Origin: Mucilaginibacter sp. 14171R-50
Lineage (GTDB): Bacteria > Bacteroidota > Bacteroidia > Sphingobacteriales > Sphingobacteriaceae
Assembly: GCF_010093045.1 (NCBI RefSeq)
Contig: NZ_CP048115.1
Coordinates: 868,001-932,000, forward strand
Reading direction: 5' to 3'
DNA: 64,000 nucleotides
Part shown: positions 8,937 through 15,988 of the stretch, in pieces
Numbering within the stretch: position 1 is the first letter of the stretch
How the letters are laid out: each line of letters begins with the position of its first letter
The notes under the pieces: model-generated
Databases searched by the model: none
What the model was told of the DNA's origin: nothing
The model's input: only the letters and a program-made list of their open reading frames with translations
Translations under genes and position numbers: made by a program

Positions 8937-9062
8937 TTACTTTTTAGGCTTGCGTTTAGTGGCCGATTTTATACAGTTCGGCACTTTTTTACCATTCTTT
9001 TTTTTCATCCCGGCTATTTTGTATCCGGCCCAGCACGGGCCCCTTTTTCCACGGTTTGCCAT
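8937..9062 (-). CDS. 41-residue Lys-rich protein with a CWxGY/VPNC motif
   Basis: A short minus-strand ORF encodes 41 residues: ATG at 9060-9062, stop at 8937-8939. It contains GPCWAGYKIAGMKKKNGKK followed by VPNC and ends in a run of basic residues. The spacing C-W-x-G-Y-x(3)-G-x-K-x-K-x-G-K-x-V-P-N-C is one I associate with short conserved proteins and protein tails in bacteria and phages (DUF5872-like, from memory). The function is unknown; the charge suggests nucleic-acid contact. It lies 62 nt upstream of oxyR on the same strand. The overlapping plus-strand ORF has no such pattern. Confidence 0.6.
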   Translation of the reverse strand: MANRGKRGPCWAGYKIAGMKKKNGKKVPNCIKSATKRKPKK

Positions 9063-9133
9063 AATATTTTTAAAGGAAATACGGCAAGTATCGTTCCAAT
9101 TTAGCGACCAGGCAAGGGATAAACACCATGCAC

Positions 9134-9163
9134 AAAAAAGCCGATAGCTTTCTACTATCGGCC
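9134..9163 (-). terminator. Rho-independent terminator of glmS
   Basis: GCCGATAG (9140-9147) pairs with CTATCGGC (9155-9162) around a 7-nt loop. Read on the minus strand, the stem is followed by a run of six T (plus-strand A at 9134-9139). It lies 37 nt beyond the glmS stop codon. Confidence 0.85.
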
Positions 9164-9199
9164 TTTGTAATTTATTTGATTACCTGAGCGCTCTTATAG

Positions 9200-11035
9200 T
9201 TACTCCACGGTTACGGATTTTGCAAGGTTGCGTGGCTGGTCAACATTGCATCCGCGCATTACCGCTATGTGGTAAGATAACAGTTGCAAAGGTATAGTTG
9301 CCAGTAAGGGTACAAAGGTTTCGCCAGTTAAGGGTATTTCAATCGTATAGTCGGCCATTTCCTTGACATCAGTATCACCTTCGGACACTATGGCGATAAC
9401 ATGACCTCCGCGGGCTTTAACTTCCTGTATATTGCTTATAACTTTCTCGTACGACGAATTTTTTGTAGCGATAAATACCACCGGCATGTCTGTATCAATT
9501 AATGCAATTGGCCCATGCTTCATCTCAGCAGCCGGATATCCTTCGGCATGTATGTATGATATCTCTTTTAGTTTGAGCGCCCCTTCAAGTGCTACCGGGA
9601 ACGAACTACCGCGGCCGAGGAACAAACAGTTTGCCGAATCTTTAAAACGCTCGGCTATTGCTTTAACCACATCATTGCATTGTAGGGTTTGTTCTACTAA
9701 TGCCGGTATCTCATCTAACTCGGTGAGGTATTCAACAAACTTACTTTGGGTAATGGTACCCCGTTGTTGAGCTATGTAGAACGCTATCAGGGTTAATACG
9801 GTAACCTGGGCAGTAAACGCCTTGGTTGATGCAACACCAATTTCGGGCCCTGCGTGGGTATAAACACCCGCGTGCGTAATACGCGGAATAGATGCACCTA
9901 CAACGTTACAAATGCCGAATATAGTTGCCCCTTTCTCTTTTGCCAGCTCAATAGCTGCCATAGTATCGGCAGTTTCACCGGATTGTGATATGGCGATGAC
10001 CAGGTCTTTAGACGAAATGATTGGATTTCGGTACCTAAATTCTGAAGCATATTCAACTTCTACCGGCACACGTGCGAATTCTTCGATCAGGTATTCGCCA
10101 ACCAGGCCGGCATGCCATGATGTACCGCAGGCCACAATAATAATACGGTCAATATTCTTTAACTTCTCGATGTACTCTTTTATACCACCAAGCGCTACAA
10201 GGCCCTGTTCAGGGTAAATTCGCCCACGCAGGCAATCGCGGATCGACCGCGGCTGCTCATATATCTCTTTGAGCATAAAGTGGTCGTAGCCGCCCTTTTC
10301 AAGCATCTCCAGCTTAAGCTCCAGCTCTTGTACATAAGGTGTTTGTATGGTATTGTCGATGTGCTTTATAAGCAGGTCGTCGCGCCTTACATAGGCAATT
10401 TCGTTGTCATTTAAATAAATAACATTTTTAGTATATTCAACAATAGGCGTAGCATCTGATGCGATGAAGTACTCGCCTTTACCTACGCCAATCACCATCG
10501 GGCTGCCTTTACGCGCCGCTATAAGTTCATCGGGCTCGTCCTCGCTCATAATAACAATAGCGTAAGCGCCTACAACACGGTTTAACGCCAGCCTTACCGC
10601 TTCCCTTAAACCAAGGCCGGTTACGTCCTTTATTTCCTCGATAAGATGGATCAACACCTCGGTATCAGTATCGCTTTTAAACACGTGCCCCTTTGATAAA
10701 AGAGCCTCTTTTAAGGTAGCGTAGTTTTCTATGATCCCGTTGTGTATAATTGTGAGCTTGCTGTCGCCTGATGAGTGCGGATGCGAGTTTCTGTCGCTCG
10801 GCGCGCCATGCGTGGCCCAACGAGTATGCCCCATGCCTGCCGTGCCTGTAAGGTCCTGCCCGGCTACATGCGCCTCCAGATCGCTTACTTTTCCGGCCTT
10901 TTTAAAAAGTTTTAAGCTGTGATTTGTTAAGGCGATGCCTGCACTGTCGTACCCCCTGTACTCCAGTCTGTGAAGTCCTTTTATAACTATTGGATACGCG
11001 TCCCTGTATCCTATGTAACCTACTATGCCGCACAT
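9200..11035 (-). CDS. glmS: Glutamine-fructose-6-phosphate aminotransferase (isomerizing)
   Basis: This enzyme makes glucosamine-6-phosphate from fructose-6-phosphate and glutamine, the first step to UDP-GlcNAc for peptidoglycan and lipid A. The protein of 611 residues starts MCGIVGYIG; Cys2 becomes the N-terminal nucleophile of the glutaminase domain after Met removal, which fixes the start at 11035. The N-terminal class II amidotransferase (~1-240) is followed by two SIS domains with SQSGETADT and STKAFTAQV, and the C-terminus is PRNLAKSVTVE. The length is standard. The gene has its own consensus promoter (11080-11109) and terminator. The leader is only about 40 nt, too short for the glmS ribozyme. 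Confidence 0.97.
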   Translation of the reverse strand: MCGIVGYIGYRDAYPIVIKGLHRLEYRGYDSAGIALTNHSLKLFKKAGKVSDLEAHVAGQDLTGTAGMGHTRWATHGAPSDRNSHPHSSGDSKLTIIHNGIIENYATLKEALLSKGHVFKSDTDTEVLIHLIEEIKDVTGLGLREAVRLALNRVVGAYAIVIMSEDEPDELIAARKGSPMVIGVGKGEYFIASDATPIVEYTKNVIYLNDNEIAYVRRDDLLIKHIDNTIQTPYVQELELKLEMLEKGGYDHFMLKEIYEQPRSIRDCLRGRIYPEQGLVALGGIKEYIEKLKNIDRIIIVACGTSWHAGLVGEYLIEEFARVPVEVEYASEFRYRNPIISSKDLVIAISQSGETADTMAAIELAKEKGATIFGICNVVGASIPRITHAGVYTHAGPEIGVASTKAFTAQVTVLTLIAFYIAQQRGTITQSKFVEYLTELDEIPALVEQTLQCNDVVKAIAERFKDSANCLFLGRGSSFPVALEGALKLKEISYIHAEGYPAAEMKHGPIALIDTDMPVVFIATKNSSYEKVISNIQEVKARGGHVIAIVSEGDTDVKEMADYTIEIPLTGETFVPLLATIPLQLLSYHIAVMRGCNVDQPRNLAKSVTVE

Positions 11036-11079
11036 AAATGAATAGAATTTTAATGTAAAAAATAGAATTAGATGCGCGA

Positions 11080-11109
11080 CAAAAGTAAGGAGATAAATAG
11101 CATTATCAA
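11080..11109 (-). promoter_or_regulatory. glmS promoter, Bacteroidota type
   Basis: On the minus strand a CTTG box (TTG at 11109-11107) is separated by 19 nt from TACTTTTG (11087-11080). This matches TTG-N19-TAnnTTTG. It sits between the terminator of the DUF4270 gene and the glmS start, giving an mRNA leader of roughly 40 nt. Confidence 0.7.
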
Positions 11110-11129
11110 GGCAAAAAACCGCATATAAA

Positions 11130-11157
11130 AAAAAATACCCCAAATGAGGTATTTTTT
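11130..11157 (-). terminator. Terminator after the DUF4270 gene
   Basis: An A-rich arm ending in TACC (to 11139) pairs with GGTA plus a T-run (11148-11157), with an 8-nt loop. The A/T tracts on both sides let it work in either direction. It lies 18 nt beyond the DUF4270 stop codon and separates that unit from glmS. Confidence 0.75.
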
Positions 11158-11174
11158 AAGTGCTTTTAAAAAGT

Positions 11175-12539
11175 TTACTGACTTAATTTGGTGTATATAA
11201 TGTTAAGCTTAATGCGATATGGCGAATCTTTTCCAACCAGTATAGATCTTTCTGCGAACGATGGCGTTGCTTTTATATCCACATTGTCAGAGGTGGGGTC
11301 TGTTGGTGCTAAAAATGTACCGTAGTCAACCGCTTTCCCCCGTATAAGGTCTTGCAGATATGCCGTTATTATAAAATGGTACTCACCGGTGGCTGCATTA
11401 TAATCGCCCCCAAAAATAGACGCACGTGGGTCTGACGCCGATGCATCCTGCAGGTTAACCCGCTGATGGGCGATATCGTACTTATATAGTACAAGTCGTT
11501 TATTTGGGCCAAACGGCGATGCGGTACCCGGCTTAACCTTAACAACTAACTCGGCCCTGTTAATTATTACTTTATTTTGCAACGAGTCGAATATTCCTTT
11601 TACATTAGGGAATGTTAACTTAGCCCTTAAGCCCAAAAGCCCCTGTACATACACGTTGCCGTTGGTGGCTGTCTGATCTAAAGCGGCTTGTACGTTTGCA
11701 CTGTATGTATGCTTTATCTCGTTAACATTCGAGCCAATTGGAAGCGCAAGCGAGGTAGTATCAATTGTTGAACCATTAACGTTTTTATAATAAACAACTA
11801 CCGCAGCCGAATCGAGGTTGAAAAACATATTGCCGCCAATACCAGTAGTGTTATTTTTATCTACGGTAAGGTATAATCCCTTTACTGTATTTTCAAATAA
11901 CGCATTAGACGCCAGCACAGTTGTTGAGGCATGAAATAAATTAGTGTTGATAAATGCGGGGTCTATAGGTATGCGCACTTGTGGTTTAACCTTTATCAGG
12001 GTATCCGGCTTGCCTTTTACAATACTGGTTATCCATACACTATCGTGGGCCCTTGCTTTAAATGTTTTAGCGCCCAATAGTTCACTACTAAAATCAAAGT
12101 GCCTGGTGTTGTAGTACGATTTTGAAGTTACTATACGCTCGTTAAGCTGGTGTACATTTACGGTGAAGGTAGATAAAAGCGAATCGCCATAAAAACCATT
12201 GCCAGAATAAGGTAACACTAACCGTGCCGAGTCGATAGTAATTGTACCGGCAGGAAGCGTGTAAGCGCTTGCGTTTGGCAGGGATAATACCGCGGCAATA
12301 TTCGTTTCGGTAGTACCAAATTCCGGGTCTTTAAAATATGCCAGAGGCGCCCTTGCGCGTAAATTATTAGTTACAACACTATCTTCTACTACGGTTGTGG
12401 CAACAATGCTGGTGTCTGTTATCAGGTTGCCATTTATCGGCGCATCCGGCGCTAAACCTATGTCGTCCTGGGTTTTACAGCTATTCAAAATAAAAAGACT
12501 TATTAACAGGGTTAATAAGCCTAATTTGTAAAATTTCAT
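11175..12539 (-). CDS. DUF4270 family lipoprotein
   Basis: This is a 454-residue predicted lipoprotein: a hydrophobic leader with lipobox LNSC (Cys21), then CKTQDDIGL and a long beta-rich exported domain. The early segment (VTNNLRARAPLAYFKDPEFG) and the overall layout fit DUF4270, a Bacteroidota-specific family of unknown function. The gene follows the starch-synthase-like gene with a 15-nt gap, so the two are one transcript. As I recall, this pairing next to panC and glmS is common in the phylum. A cell-envelope role is likely from the lipid anchor only. Confidence 0.85.
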   Translation of the reverse strand: MKFYKLGLLTLLISLFILNSCKTQDDIGLAPDAPINGNLITDTSIVATTVVEDSVVTNNLRARAPLAYFKDPEFGTTETNIAAVLSLPNASAYTLPAGTITIDSARLVLPYSGNGFYGDSLLSTFTVNVHQLNERIVTSKSYYNTRHFDFSSELLGAKTFKARAHDSVWITSIVKGKPDTLIKVKPQVRIPIDPAFINTNLFHASTTVLASNALFENTVKGLYLTVDKNNTTGIGGNMFFNLDSAAVVVYYKNVNGSTIDTTSLALPIGSNVNEIKHTYSANVQAALDQTATNGNVYVQGLLGLRAKLTFPNVKGIFDSLQNKVIINRAELVVKVKPGTASPFGPNKRLVLYKYDIAHQRVNLQDASASDPRASIFGGDYNAATGEYHFIITAYLQDLIRGKAVDYGTFLAPTDPTSDNVDIKATPSFAERSILVGKDSPYRIKLNIIYTKLSQ

Positions 12540-12554
12540 ATATAATTTTAAAGC

Positions 12555-13382
12555 TTATGCAACATCCACCAACTGGTCGCTGGTGATTTCTTCGTAAAAA
12601 TTGTAATAATTTTCGAAATCAGAAGTGGAAACGTATTCTAACACCGATTTATTGCTGTTTTTAACATTATTTAACACATCGGCATCGATATCAGCACTCC
12701 CCAGTACAATGCCATCGCTGTATTGTATAGCACCCGCATACATCGCGGTGTTGCTGCCTTCTTTATAAGCTTCGGTATGAGTTTCGGTCATGTCGCCCAT
12801 TACTGCCTTACGCGCAAAATCAGGATCCATTTTCTCTTTAAAGTCGTTTTCGTAAATAGAGTAAACTACTTTAGAATTTTTAAACGTAGGGTCGTCTTTA
12901 TATGTTGTTTTTAAATAAGCAGGTACCAACGCGCTCATCCAGCCATGGCAATGTATTACATCAGGCGCCCAGCCAAGTTTTTTTACCGTTTCTAAGGCCC
13001 CTTTGCAAAAGAATATCATGCGTTCGTCGTTATCGGCATAAAATTTACCGTCTTTATCGTTAAACACATGCTTGCGCTGAAAATATTCTTCATTATCTAA
13101 AAAGTATACCTGCATACGTGCTGCCGGTATCGAAGCCACCTTAATAATCAGCGGATTGTCGTTGTCATTAATAACGATATTCATCCCCGATAAGCGGATA
13201 ACTTCATGTAAGCGGTTCCTGCGCTCATTAATATTCCCGAAACGCGGCATCAAAATGCGTATTTCAAAACCTTTTTCCTGCATGGCTTGCGGAAGCTGGC
13301 GTGTTATTTCGGCAATTTTTGTGAGTTCAAGGAAAGGAGACATTTCATGAGTTATGAACAAAAGCTTAGATTTACCCATCAC
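12555..13382 (-). CDS. Glycogen/starch synthase N-terminal domain protein
   Basis: This 275-residue protein matches the N-terminal Rossmann half of glycogen/starch synthases (GT5). KLLFITHEMSPFLE resembles the family's K-x-G-G-type start but has ELTK instead, and DVIHCHGWMSALVP is the conserved core. The C-terminal GT-B half, which binds most of the sugar nucleotide, is absent; a full enzyme is about 480 residues. It therefore may not be a normal glucan synthase. The stop is clean, so this is a lineage form rather than a fresh truncation. It is co-transcribed with the DUF4270 gene and divergent from panC. Confidence 0.8.
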   Translation of the reverse strand: MMGKSKLLFITHEMSPFLELTKIAEITRQLPQAMQEKGFEIRILMPRFGNINERRNRLHEVIRLSGMNIVINDNDNPLIIKVASIPAARMQVYFLDNEEYFQRKHVFNDKDGKFYADNDERMIFFCKGALETVKKLGWAPDVIHCHGWMSALVPAYLKTTYKDDPTFKNSKVVYSIYENDFKEKMDPDFARKAVMGDMTETHTEAYKEGSNTAMYAGAIQYSDGIVLGSADIDADVLNNVKNSNKSVLEYVSTSDFENYYNFYEEITSDQLVDVA

Positions 13383-13533
13383 TAATCAGTATTAATAAAT
13401 GTAAAGAAGTCAAAAAATTTGAGTTTGCAAATATAAGCATTATTATATAAACTGGCAACCACTTATGCAAGCGGGTTTGGTAGTATTTAACTATTTGTAC
13501 ACCTTTACCAAATTTTTGCAACCTTATTTTAAC

Positions 13534-14364
13534 TTGAAAACATTTACCACCCGCCGGGATATCCGGGAATATTTAACATCTCAGGGCGCCGCAACTATAG
13601 GCTTTGTTCCAACCATGGGCGCTTTGCATAATGGCCATTTATCGTTAATAGCACGGGCCAGGCAGGGCAATGATATAACCGTTTGCAGCATTTTTGTAAA
13701 CCCCACGCAGTTTAACGACCCCAAGGACCTGAAGAATTACCCGCGCACGATAGCCGAGGACATGGCTAAATTAGAGCAGGCCGGCTGCGATGTTTTATTT
13801 AACCCCCCGGTTACCGAGATTTATGACGATAATGAGCAATGGCATTTAAACATTGGCCCGCTTGAGCATTTGCTGGAAGGCGAATTCAGGGCCGGCCATT
13901 ACCAGGGAGTAACGCAGGTGGTATATAAACTGCTGGATATTGTTAAGCCCGATAACCTTTACATGGGGCAAAAAGATTACCAACAGTTTTTAGTGGTAAG
14001 CCGCATGGTAAACCTGATGGGCCTACCTGTAAAAATGGTAATGTGCCCAATTGAGCGGGAAATCGACGGATTGGCCATGAGCTCGCGCAACATCCATTTA
14101 ACACCGGCAGAGCGGCAGCATGCCCGGGTGTTATTTAAAACATTAAACTGGGTTAAAGCTAATTTCAATATCGATAATCTACCGGCACTTCAAAAGGATG
14201 CTATGGCAAAATTAGCCTCCGAAGAAGGGGTGCAGCCTGAATACTTCAGTATTGTTGACGGTAAAACCCTGTTACCCGCCAATGCCAATAGCGAAACAAT
14301 TGTAGCCCTCACTGCGGCCAGGGTTGGCAACACCAGGCTTATAGATAACGTGTTGATAAAGTAG
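13534..14364 (+). CDS. panC: Pantothenate synthetase
   Basis: This enzyme joins pantoate and beta-alanine with ATP, the last step to vitamin B5. Motifs: PTMGALHNGHLSL (the HxGH ATP site), FVNPTQFND, GQKDYQQF and SSRNIHL. The frame is open from ATG 13465, but homology begins at KTFTTRRDIREYL directly after TTG 13534. That start gives 276 residues, the usual length; the upstream part would add a 23-residue hydrophobic extension not seen in the family. panD, which makes the beta-alanine, follows 112 nt downstream. Confidence 0.95.
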   Translation: MKTFTTRRDIREYLTSQGAATIGFVPTMGALHNGHLSLIARARQGNDITVCSIFVNPTQFNDPKDLKNYPRTIAEDMAKLEQAGCDVLFNPPVTEIYDDNEQWHLNIGPLEHLLEGEFRAGHYQGVTQVVYKLLDIVKPDNLYMGQKDYQQFLVVSRMVNLMGLPVKMVMCPIEREIDGLAMSSRNIHLTPAERQHARVLFKTLNWVKANFNIDNLPALQKDAMAKLASEEGVQPEYFSIVDGKTLLPANANSETIVALTAARVGNTRLIDNVLIK

Positions 14365-14375
14365 TATATAGTAAT

Positions 14376-14448
14376 GATGATAGATCATAGTACCGTCATA
14401 CATATATTACAAATGAAAAACATTACCATGGGCTATCATCTATGAACC
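14376..14448. repeat. Intergenic inverted repeat, GGTTCATAGATnATAG family
   Basis: A GATAGATCATAG-type arm (14376-14390) and an opposing arm (14433-14448) flank a ~40-nt centre between panC and panD. The 16-nt right arm, read on the minus strand, differs from 44300-44315 at one position, so this is a dispersed element. The panD promoter box starts 17 nt after it. Confidence 0.6.
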
Positions 14449-14464
14449 ATCAACCAATTATTCC

Positions 14465-14472
14465 TACCTTTG
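14465..14472 (+). promoter_or_regulatory. panD -7 element (probable leaderless transcript)
   Basis: TACCTTTG matches TAnnTTTG exactly and ends 5 nt before the panD ATG. With the usual 4-6 nt to the start point, transcription would begin at or next to the start codon. No good -33 box is seen. Confidence 0.6.
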
Positions 14473-14476
14473 CGCC

Positions 14477-14827
14477 ATGATCATTGAGGTATTAAAATCA
14501 AAGCTTCATCGCGTTAGGGTAACACAGGCCGAACTGAACTATGTTGGCAGTATAACCATTGATGAGGATCTTATCGAAGCTGCAAATATTATCCCTAACG
14601 AGAAAGTACAAATTGTTAATAATAATAACGGCGCACGCTTTGAAACCTACGTTATAAAAGGCGAACGCGGCAGTGGTACGATATGCCTTAACGGCGCAAC
14701 CGCCAGGCTTGCCCAGGTTGGCGATGTTGTTATCATTATGTCGTACGCTTATATGGAGGCAGAAGAGGCGCGTAATTACGAGCCTATATTGGTGTTTCCG
14801 GATGCTAATAATAAATTATTGAAGTAA
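14477..14827 (+). CDS. panD: Aspartate 1-decarboxylase
   Basis: This pyruvoyl enzyme makes beta-alanine from aspartate for pantothenate. The protein is 116 residues, the normal size. The self-cleavage site is Gly24-Ser25 within NYVGSITID; Ser25 becomes the pyruvoyl group. Start of the family pattern: [29 protein letters not shown] and [19 protein letters not shown] residues follow as in the family. It pairs with panC upstream but seems to have its own promoter ending 5 nt before the ATG. The TonB-C protein gene follows 30 nt later. Confidence 0.97.
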   Translation: MIIEVLKSKLHRVRVTQAELNYVGSITIDEDLIEAANIIPNEKVQIVNNNNGARFETYVIKGERGSGTICLNGATARLAQVGDVVIIMSYAYMEAEEARNYEPILVFPDANNKLLK

Positions 14828-14857
14828 ATTAGCAGCAGCCTAAACCGCTACTATTTA

Positions 14858-15814
14858 ATGAAATTACTTTTTACGTTATCCTTTGTATTCCTGTTCTTTT
14901 CATCCGGCTTTTCACAAGTTGTTTTTTATCTGAAAAAAAATGGCAAGTATACAAATCAGCCTGATAGTGCCGATTATACCCGGGTTATAGATCAACCCGA
15001 CTCCGGATCGGTACTTTTTAATGTGACGGAATTTTACAAAAACGGCAAGCGTAAGCTGGTTGGGAAGTCAGCGGTTGCGGATCCTCCAATTTATGAAATG
15101 CAGCAAATCACCTACTATGAATCGGGCAACAGGCAAAATCTGTCAAGTTTTGTTAAGGGCAAAAAGGTTGGTAACAGTTACGAATATTACCCTAACGGCC
15201 AATTATACCGCGCTATAAAATACCCGGATGCGCCGGGGCAAAAATCAATCGACCCGGGGTATGATATTATTACCAGTTTCGATTCACTGGGAGTTGCCTA
15301 TGTAAAAGACGGGGAGGGTAATTATAAAGGTTACAGCGATGATTTCAAATCCGTTACAGAAACCGGCCAGATTCATAATGGAAAAAAAGATGGCGTATGG
15401 ACAGGCGAAAATAAAGGGATACACTCAACCTTTACCGAAAAGTATAATAATGGCGAGCTAATTGAAGGAGTATCCGTTAATGATAAAAATGAAACCTTTA
15501 AATATACCGGCACGCGTGGCACTCCGCCCACTTTTAAAGGAGGTTCTGCAGCTTTTGGTAGATATCTTGGCAATAGTATCGTTTACCCCGCGTATGCCCG
15601 TCAGAATATTATTGAGGGTAGGGTGATATTGACTTTTGTGGTTGAAAAAGACGGTGAGATAAACGATATTAAAGTAGTAAAATCTGTAGATCCGGTTCTT
15701 GATGACGAAGCGGTTAGAGTTTTAGGCCAATCACCAAAATGGCTTCCGGGCACTATAATGGGGCAGCAAGTACGAGTTGTCTACAGTATCCCGATAAATT
15801 TCGCTCTTAAATAA
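14858..15814 (+). CDS. Exported MORN-type/TonB C-terminal domain protein
   Basis: This 318-residue protein starts with a cleavable signal peptide (~1-19). Repeats of the MORN-variant type follow (FYKNGKRKLVG, YYPNGQLYRAIKYP, KKDGVWTGENKG), and the C-terminal domain is TonB-like (~225-318; GRVILTFVVEKDGEI and WLPGTIMGQQVRV). TonB C-domains normally contact outer-membrane receptors, but this protein has a signal peptide rather than an N-terminal anchor and lacks a long Pro-rich spacer. It is unlikely to be the main energy transducer. It may be co-transcribed with panD (30-nt gap). The role is unknown. Confidence 0.82.
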   Translation: MKLLFTLSFVFLFFSSGFSQVVFYLKKNGKYTNQPDSADYTRVIDQPDSGSVLFNVTEFYKNGKRKLVGKSAVADPPIYEMQQITYYESGNRQNLSSFVKGKKVGNSYEYYPNGQLYRAIKYPDAPGQKSIDPGYDIITSFDSLGVAYVKDGEGNYKGYSDDFKSVTETGQIHNGKKDGVWTGENKGIHSTFTEKYNNGELIEGVSVNDKNETFKYTGTRGTPPTFKGGSAAFGRYLGNSIVYPAYARQNIIEGRVILTFVVEKDGEINDIKVVKSVDPVLDDEAVRVLGQSPKWLPGTIMGQQVRVVYSIPINFALK

Positions 15815-15876
15815 TCATCCTTCCATAATATCACATTAAATTACAAAATTTAAATACCCAAATCGTTGCAAATTAC

Positions 15877-15988
15877 TATCTTTGCACCCCGATGCTGAGT
15901 CGGGAAAATACTTCACAACCTCAGCGCATAGAACTTATTGTTTAAATGGCAAACGCCCGTTTTTAACTTTTTGACTTAAAAAAGCCCT
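15877..15988 (+). promoter_or_regulatory. carB promoter box and structured leader
   Basis: TATCTTTG (15877-15884) fits the -7 consensus and gives a leader of about 100 nt. In it, CCCGA (15888-15892)/TCGGG (15900-15904) and GCTGAG (15894-15899)/CTCAGC (15920-15925) are alternative helices. Nearer the gene, GGC/GCC (15948-15957) precedes T-tracts. It resembles an attenuator but matches no pyrimidine-regulation element I know. No long uninterrupted T-run is present. Confidence 0.4.

Noticed and set aside
8950..9147. Plus-strand ORF of 65 codons upstream of oxyR
   Set aside because: It is antisense to the 41-residue protein, which has a recognisable motif; the plus-strand product is a hydrophobic and polar mix without pattern and runs into the glmS terminator.
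11036..11080. glmS ribozyme or riboswitch
   Set aside because: The leader is only about 40 nt and A/T-rich; the ribozyme needs roughly 150 nt of structured RNA.
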